Made by a program: the position numbers and the translations under genes. The notes under the pieces are model-generated. The model was not told the DNA's origin and ran no database searches. It saw only the letters and a program-made list of their open reading frames with translations. A stretch of DNA of 11,100 nucleotides. Source: Methylophilales bacterium. Lineage in GTDB: Bacteria; Pseudomonadota; Gammaproteobacteria; Burkholderiales; Methylophilaceae. Shown in pieces: positions 8,675 to 11,100 of this stretch (the stretch's first letter is position 1; each line of letters opens with the position of its first letter). Location of the stretch: NCBI GenBank assembly GCA_013205275.1, contig JABMNG010000100.1, forward strand, positions 1 through 11,100. The letters run 5' to 3'.

Positions 8675-8690
8675 CTTAATTAAATATAAA

Positions 8691-8694
8691 AAGG
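8691..8694 (+). promoter_or_regulatory. ribosome-binding site of the response regulator gene
   Basis: AAGG nine bases before the ATG at 8704, inside the 29-bp spacer after the kinase stop. It supports this start and separate translation of the regulator from a shared mRNA. Few other starts in this window have a recognisable Shine-Dalgarno sequence. Confidence 0.5.
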
Positions 8695-8703
8695 CAAAAA
8701 AGT

Positions 8704-9342
8704 ATGAGCAAAATTAAAGTTCTCTTAGTTGATGATCATGCAGTTGTTCGCATGGGATTCAAAATGCTTATTAATGCTGAAACCGACATGGAGGTTTTGG
8801 GTGAGGCAGAGTCTGGTGAATTGGGAATAAAGGCCTACAAAGAGCTCAACCCAGATTTGGTTATTATGGATATTACAATGCCTGGAATTGGAGGTATCGA
8901 AGCAATAGACAGAATCCTAGCAAACGATAAAAGCGCACGAATTCTAGTATTATCAGCCCATGAGGACTCTGTTCATCCTAAAAGAGTCTTAAATGCAGGC
9001 GCGCTTGGCTACCTGACAAAAAGAAGTGCGGCTGAAGAATTAATTAAAGCTATTAGAACCGTACATAGCGGGAAAAAGTACTTGGAAGCTGCCATTGCCC
9101 AACAAATGGCAATCACAAATCTTTCTGGGGAAAATAATCCTGTTGAGATTTTATCAGATAGAGAATTCGAGGTATTTATTGCCCTAGCTAAAGGTAGGAG
9201 CACAAATGAAATTGCTGATACGATGTGCTTAAGTCCTAGAACCGTTGGTACTCACCTTTATAATATAAAACAAAAACTCAATGCAAATAATTCTGCAGAA
9301 ATTGCTTTAATAGCAATACGTTGTGGATTAATGGACGCATAA
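8704..9342 (+). CDS. NarL/FixJ-type response regulator (REC + LuxR HTH)
   Basis: DNA-binding response regulator, 212 aa, the normal length. The receiver domain occupies about residues 1-122, with the acidic pair D10-D11, phosphoacceptor D56 in the VIMDITMPG motif, the Ser of VLSAH, and K106 in GYLTK; all are intact. A LuxR/GerE helix-turn-helix covers about 150-205, beginning LSDREFEV and including the recognition-helix sequence LSPRTVGTHL. It is expected to be phosphorylated by the kinase encoded just upstream, as both belong to the HisKA_3/NarL pairing. Possible targets are the divergent acs and its own operon; by family, MoxX/MxaX controls methanol oxidation genes, while CrbR and ErdR control acs and ethanol oxidation. 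The gene stops one base before the stop codon of the convergent transporter gene, with no hairpin terminator visible between them. Confidence 0.93.
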   Translation: MSKIKVLLVDDHAVVRMGFKMLINAETDMEVLGEAESGELGIKAYKELNPDLVIMDITMPGIGGIEAIDRILANDKSARILVLSAHEDSVHPKRVLNAGALGYLTKRSAAEELIKAIRTVHSGKKYLEAAIAQQMAITNLSGENNPVEILSDREFEVFIALAKGRSTNEIADTMCLSPRTVGTHLYNIKQKLNANNSAEIALIAIRCGLMDA

Positions 9343-9343
9343 G

Positions 9344-10186
9344 TTATTTGATTGAAGCAAAAATTCCACTAACTACAATAAGGGCGATACCAACATAGGT
9401 GTGCCAATCAATACTTTCTTTAAAGTAAAATACCCCAATGATTGTTGAAAAAATAATAGCTAGGTATGAGAGGCCTGCATTCCCAAGTGTGTTTCCGACT
9501 CGATATGCCTTGGTAATTGCTAGTTGAGCTATAGTTGCCGACACTCCTAGCAGGATAAGAAAGAAAAGATCCTCAGGCCTGGGTTTGTGAAGGCTACCAA
9601 AGAGCGAGACTAAGCCTGCCCCAAGGGTTGAGATTAGGGTGAAGTAGAAAACAGTTCTAATGTCGGGCTCCTTTAGCTGAGCCAGCTGAGTAACATACAA
9701 ATAAGCCATAGCCGCACCAAATCCTGATATTAAGCCAGCCAATCCAGCTACATAACTTTCATTATCAAAGATTGGTTTCAATGTAAAAAATACTCCAATA
9801 AAGCCAATCGAAATGGCAAAAAACAACCAATTTTTAACTTTCCGCTTTAATATAAAAGGCATTAATAAGCCAACAAACAAAGGGGAGGTGTAATTAAGTG
9901 TCATCGCGGTACTTAATGGCAAATAACATATAGCGTAAAAGAAAAGAAGAAGTGATAAAAATCCAACCGACGACCGAGTGACGTGTAATGTGAGGTATTT
10001 ACTTTTAAAATTTACTTGGTTTACTCGCATTATTATCGCGATAATAATTAAGCTAATTAAGGCCCGATAAAAAACTAACTCAGATGGACTAAAGTAGTCA
10101 CCACCAAATTTTACACATGCACCCATGATAGAGAAAAATACCGTTGAAATTAACATCCATTGAACACCTTGATGAATTCGGATCAT
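9344..10186 (-). CDS. EamA/DMT-superfamily membrane transporter
   Basis: Drug/metabolite transporter family protein of 280 aa with about ten hydrophobic helices arranged as two EamA repeats (about 8-138 and 148-279). The first repeat carries the family-type segments F-F-S-I-M-G-A, S-P-S-E-L-V-F-Y-R-A and LPLSTAMTLNYTSPLFV; the second ends with YLAIIFSTIIGVFYFKE and a GIALIVVSG helix. Length and topology are normal and the frame is open throughout. Members export amino acids, purines or other small metabolites, and the substrate cannot be told from the sequence. The ATG at 10186 has no Shine-Dalgarno sequence; ATG codon 11 is an alternative but would clip the first helix. It is divergent from the Urate_ox_N gene and convergent with the response regulator gene, so it is probably transcribed alone. 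Confidence 0.88.
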   Translation of the reverse strand: MIRIHQGVQWMLISTVFFSIMGACVKFGGDYFSPSELVFYRALISLIIIAIIMRVNQVNFKSKYLTLHVTRSSVGFLSLLLFFYAICYLPLSTAMTLNYTSPLFVGLLMPFILKRKVKNWLFFAISIGFIGVFFTLKPIFDNESYVAGLAGLISGFGAAMAYLYVTQLAQLKEPDIRTVFYFTLISTLGAGLVSLFGSLHKPRPEDLFFLILLGVSATIAQLAITKAYRVGNTLGNAGLSYLAIIFSTIIGVFYFKESIDWHTYVGIALIVVSGIFASIK

Positions 10187-10228
10187 AATAATTTAGTGAA
10201 TTTAATGTGTATTTATGAAGGAAGATTA

Positions 10229-10236
10229 AGTATAAT
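10229..10236. promoter_or_regulatory. candidate shared (bidirectional) -10 region
   Basis: The sequence AGTATAAT holds a perfect TATAAT on the plus strand (10231-10236) and an overlapping TATACT on the minus strand (10234-10229), midway between the divergent transporter and Urate_ox_N genes. Expected leaders are about 48 nt rightward and 36 nt leftward. Neither direction has a convincing -35 hexamer at 16-18 bp, so the call rests on the -10 alone. Overlapping symmetrical -10 elements are a known form of bidirectional promoter. Confidence 0.35.
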
Positions 10237-10273
10237 CTCACCTTCTATGATTTTATATAAATTTAATATTTAT

Positions 10274-10280
10274 GAAGGGG
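10274..10280 (+). promoter_or_regulatory. strong Shine-Dalgarno sequence of the Urate_ox_N gene
   Basis: GAAGGGG ending 10 bases before the ATG at 10291. An in-frame TGA at 10273-10275 excludes any longer upstream start, so this site and the stop together fix the start codon. It is the clearest ribosome-binding site in the window. Confidence 0.6.
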
Positions 10281-10290
10281 CAATAACCGC

Positions 10291-10902
10291 ATGAAAAATC
10301 CATTAGATTCGATACAGGGTACGATAATTGCAGGAGTGGTTCTTTTAATAGCATCGATTGTTTTTTTAGATTGGAGTGAAATTGGCATGTCTGGACTGCT
10401 TGGGGACGCAAGTTCAATTTACGCTGGTTTCATGAGATTTTTTCATGTGATCGCAGGTGTTACTTGGATTGGTTTACTTTATTACTTTAATTTTGTGCAA
10501 GTACCTGCGCTAAAAAATGCTGCTGCGGATGGTACAGCATCAGGCATTACAAAACATGTAGCACCTCTTGCATTGTTATGGTTTAGATGGGCTGCACTTG
10601 CTACATGGTTAGCTGGGGCCGCTCTCCTTGGCTCAAATTTTACCGACGCATTTCTTATGCAAAATGGGTATGAGGCTATTGGCCTAGGTTCATGGCTAGG
10701 AACTATTATGTTGTTTAATGTTTGGGGTTTAATTTGGCCAAATCAACAAAAAATATTAGGCATGAAAAAATCTTCAGATGAGGAAAAATCTGTTGCAAGA
10801 AGAGTGGCGTTGCTAGCATCTAGAACAAATACAATGCTGTCAATTCCTATGCTCTTATTGATGACAAACGGCTTGTCACACCGAGCTTTACTCGGTTTAT
10901 AA
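10291..10902 (+). CDS. Urate_ox_N (PuuD-like) five-helix membrane protein without cytochrome domain
   Basis: Integral membrane protein of 203 aa resembling the membrane domain of PuuD urate hydroxylase (Urate_ox_N, PF06181). Related short proteins are often annotated as urate hydroxylase PuuD or, misleadingly, as 'antitermination protein NusG'. About five hydrophobic helices are visible (roughly 9-27, 44-68, 93-113, 127-149, 180-196). Conserved-looking polar positions in or next to helices are H52 (RFFHVIAGVTWIG), H89 (ITKHVAP), W98/R99/W100, N143-W145-W149-N151 (FNVWGLIWPNQ), R178-N180 and H197 (NGLSH). The C-terminal cytochrome c domain of full PuuD (no CxxCH motif) is absent, and the ORF ends cleanly at a terminator, so this is the short form rather than a truncation. 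The histidines could bind haem b (inference). No purine-degradation gene lies nearby, so urate oxidation is not supported by context. The gene is followed by argD. Confidence 0.8.
   Translation: MKNPLDSIQGTIIAGVVLLIASIVFLDWSEIGMSGLLGDASSIYAGFMRFFHVIAGVTWIGLLYYFNFVQVPALKNAAADGTASGITKHVAPLALLWFRWAALATWLAGAALLGSNFTDAFLMQNGYEAIGLGSWLGTIMLFNVWGLIWPNQQKILGMKKSSDEEKSVARRVALLASRTNTMLSIPMLLLMTNGLSHRALLGL
10881..10895 (+). other. small hairpin in the last codons of the Urate_ox_N gene
   Basis: CCGAG (10881-10885) and CTCGG (10891-10895) pair around a 5-nt loop and are followed by TTTAT. With only 5 bp of stem and a poor T tract it is a weak structure; it may simply be coding sequence, or a minor 3'-end stabiliser ahead of the real terminator. 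Confidence 0.25.
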
Positions 10903-10922
10903 ATAATAACTAAAGCATAAAT

Positions 10923-10950
10923 CGGCGGCTTTATGCCGCCGTTTTTATTT
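10923..10950 (+). terminator. rho-independent terminator after the Urate_ox_N gene
   Basis: A perfect 7-bp all-G/C stem, CGGCGGC (10923-10929) and GCCGCCG (10935-10941), closes a 5-nt TTTAT loop and is followed by TTTTTATTT. It lies 20 bp after the stop codon and stands out sharply from the AT-rich surroundings. Its T tract ends only 4 bases before the argD ATG, which has consequences for how argD is expressed. Confidence 0.9.
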
Positions 10951-10954
10951 CTAT

Positions 10955-11100
10955 ATGAGCTTAATTAAAAATAGTCTACTAGACACCTATAAGAGGTTAC
11001 CGGTTTCCTTTGTGAAGGGGGAAGGTGTTTGGCTATTCGATAAATTAGGCAACAAGTACTTGGATGGATTGTCTGGCGTTGCAGTTAACACTTTAGGCCA
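10955..11100 (+). CDS. argD: acetylornithine aminotransferase, N-terminal fragment (cut by window end)
   Basis: PLP-dependent class-III aminotransferase that transaminates N-acetylglutamate semialdehyde in arginine biosynthesis (and often the succinyl-diaminopimelate step of lysine synthesis). Only 48 codons are inside the window. The N-terminus shows the ArgD pattern: LLDTYKRLPVSFVKGEGVW, then D-x-x-G-N-K-Y-L-D-G-L-S-G-V-A-V-N and the start of L-G-H. The PLP-binding Lys and the rest lie beyond the edge. Other class-III aminotransferases share this start, but T-Y-x-R-L-P with the Y-L-D-x-L-S-G motif favours ArgD. The ATG has no Shine-Dalgarno sequence, because the terminator T tract of the preceding gene occupies that position; no other start is visible within the first ~20 codons. 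Confidence 0.85.
   Translation, partial: MSLIKNSLLDTYKRLPVSFVKGEGVWLFDKLGNKYLDGLSGVAVNTLG

Noticed and set aside
9009..9203. 64-codon minus-strand frame inside the response regulator gene
   Set aside because: Antisense to an intact REC-HTH gene; no independent evidence.

Overview
The window is AT-rich, gene-dense bacterial chromosome. Protein resemblance and gene content point to a streamlined low-GC Gram-negative proteobacterium, most likely betaproteobacterial (an aquatic Methylophilales- or Burkholderiales-like lineage). The grounds are an outer-membrane-linked YhdP protein, a MoxY/NarX-type sensor kinase with a NarL-type regulator, a Urate_ox_N membrane protein of the type seen in betaproteobacteria, and ArgD. 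This placement is inference from protein style; no rRNA gene or marker tree is available here.

Layout: the left part is on the minus strand and reads, in transcription order, acs (acetyl-CoA synthetase, 6795-4819), yhdP (giant AsmA-like envelope protein, 4756-776) and tldD (peptidase, 760 to the window edge; its C-terminal half lies outside). A 151-bp spacer (6796-6946) separates acs from a divergently transcribed two-component pair on the plus strand: a membrane histidine kinase (6947-8674) and a LuxR/NarL-type response regulator (8704-9342). The regulator gene ends one base from the stop codon of a convergent EamA/DMT-family transporter gene (minus, 10186-9344). A 104-bp divergent spacer then leads to a small five-helix Urate_ox_N membrane protein (plus, 10291-10902), a strong rho-independent terminator (10923-10950), and the first 48 codons of argD (from 10955, cut by the window end).

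How the genes fit together: yhdP-tldD is a conserved pair known from enterobacteria and probably forms an operon here, with 15 bp between the genes. The acs/kinase-regulator arrangement is the most suggestive part. NarL-type regulators (CrbR in Vibrio, ErdR in Pseudomonas) control acs elsewhere, and the kinase here has a different, MoxY-like input region. A local two-component switch controlling acetate or C2 activation is therefore a reasonable hypothesis, supported by a perfect 7+7 inverted repeat in the shared spacer. The remaining genes look like ordinary housekeeping or transport functions.

No tRNA, rRNA, CRISPR array, insertion sequence, prophage or defence gene was recognised, and no stretch longer than about 150 bp lacks a gene. 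Nothing here clearly amounts to an undescribed system. The best leads are the acs/two-component locus, the stand-alone Urate_ox_N protein, and the terminator lying almost directly on the argD start codon.
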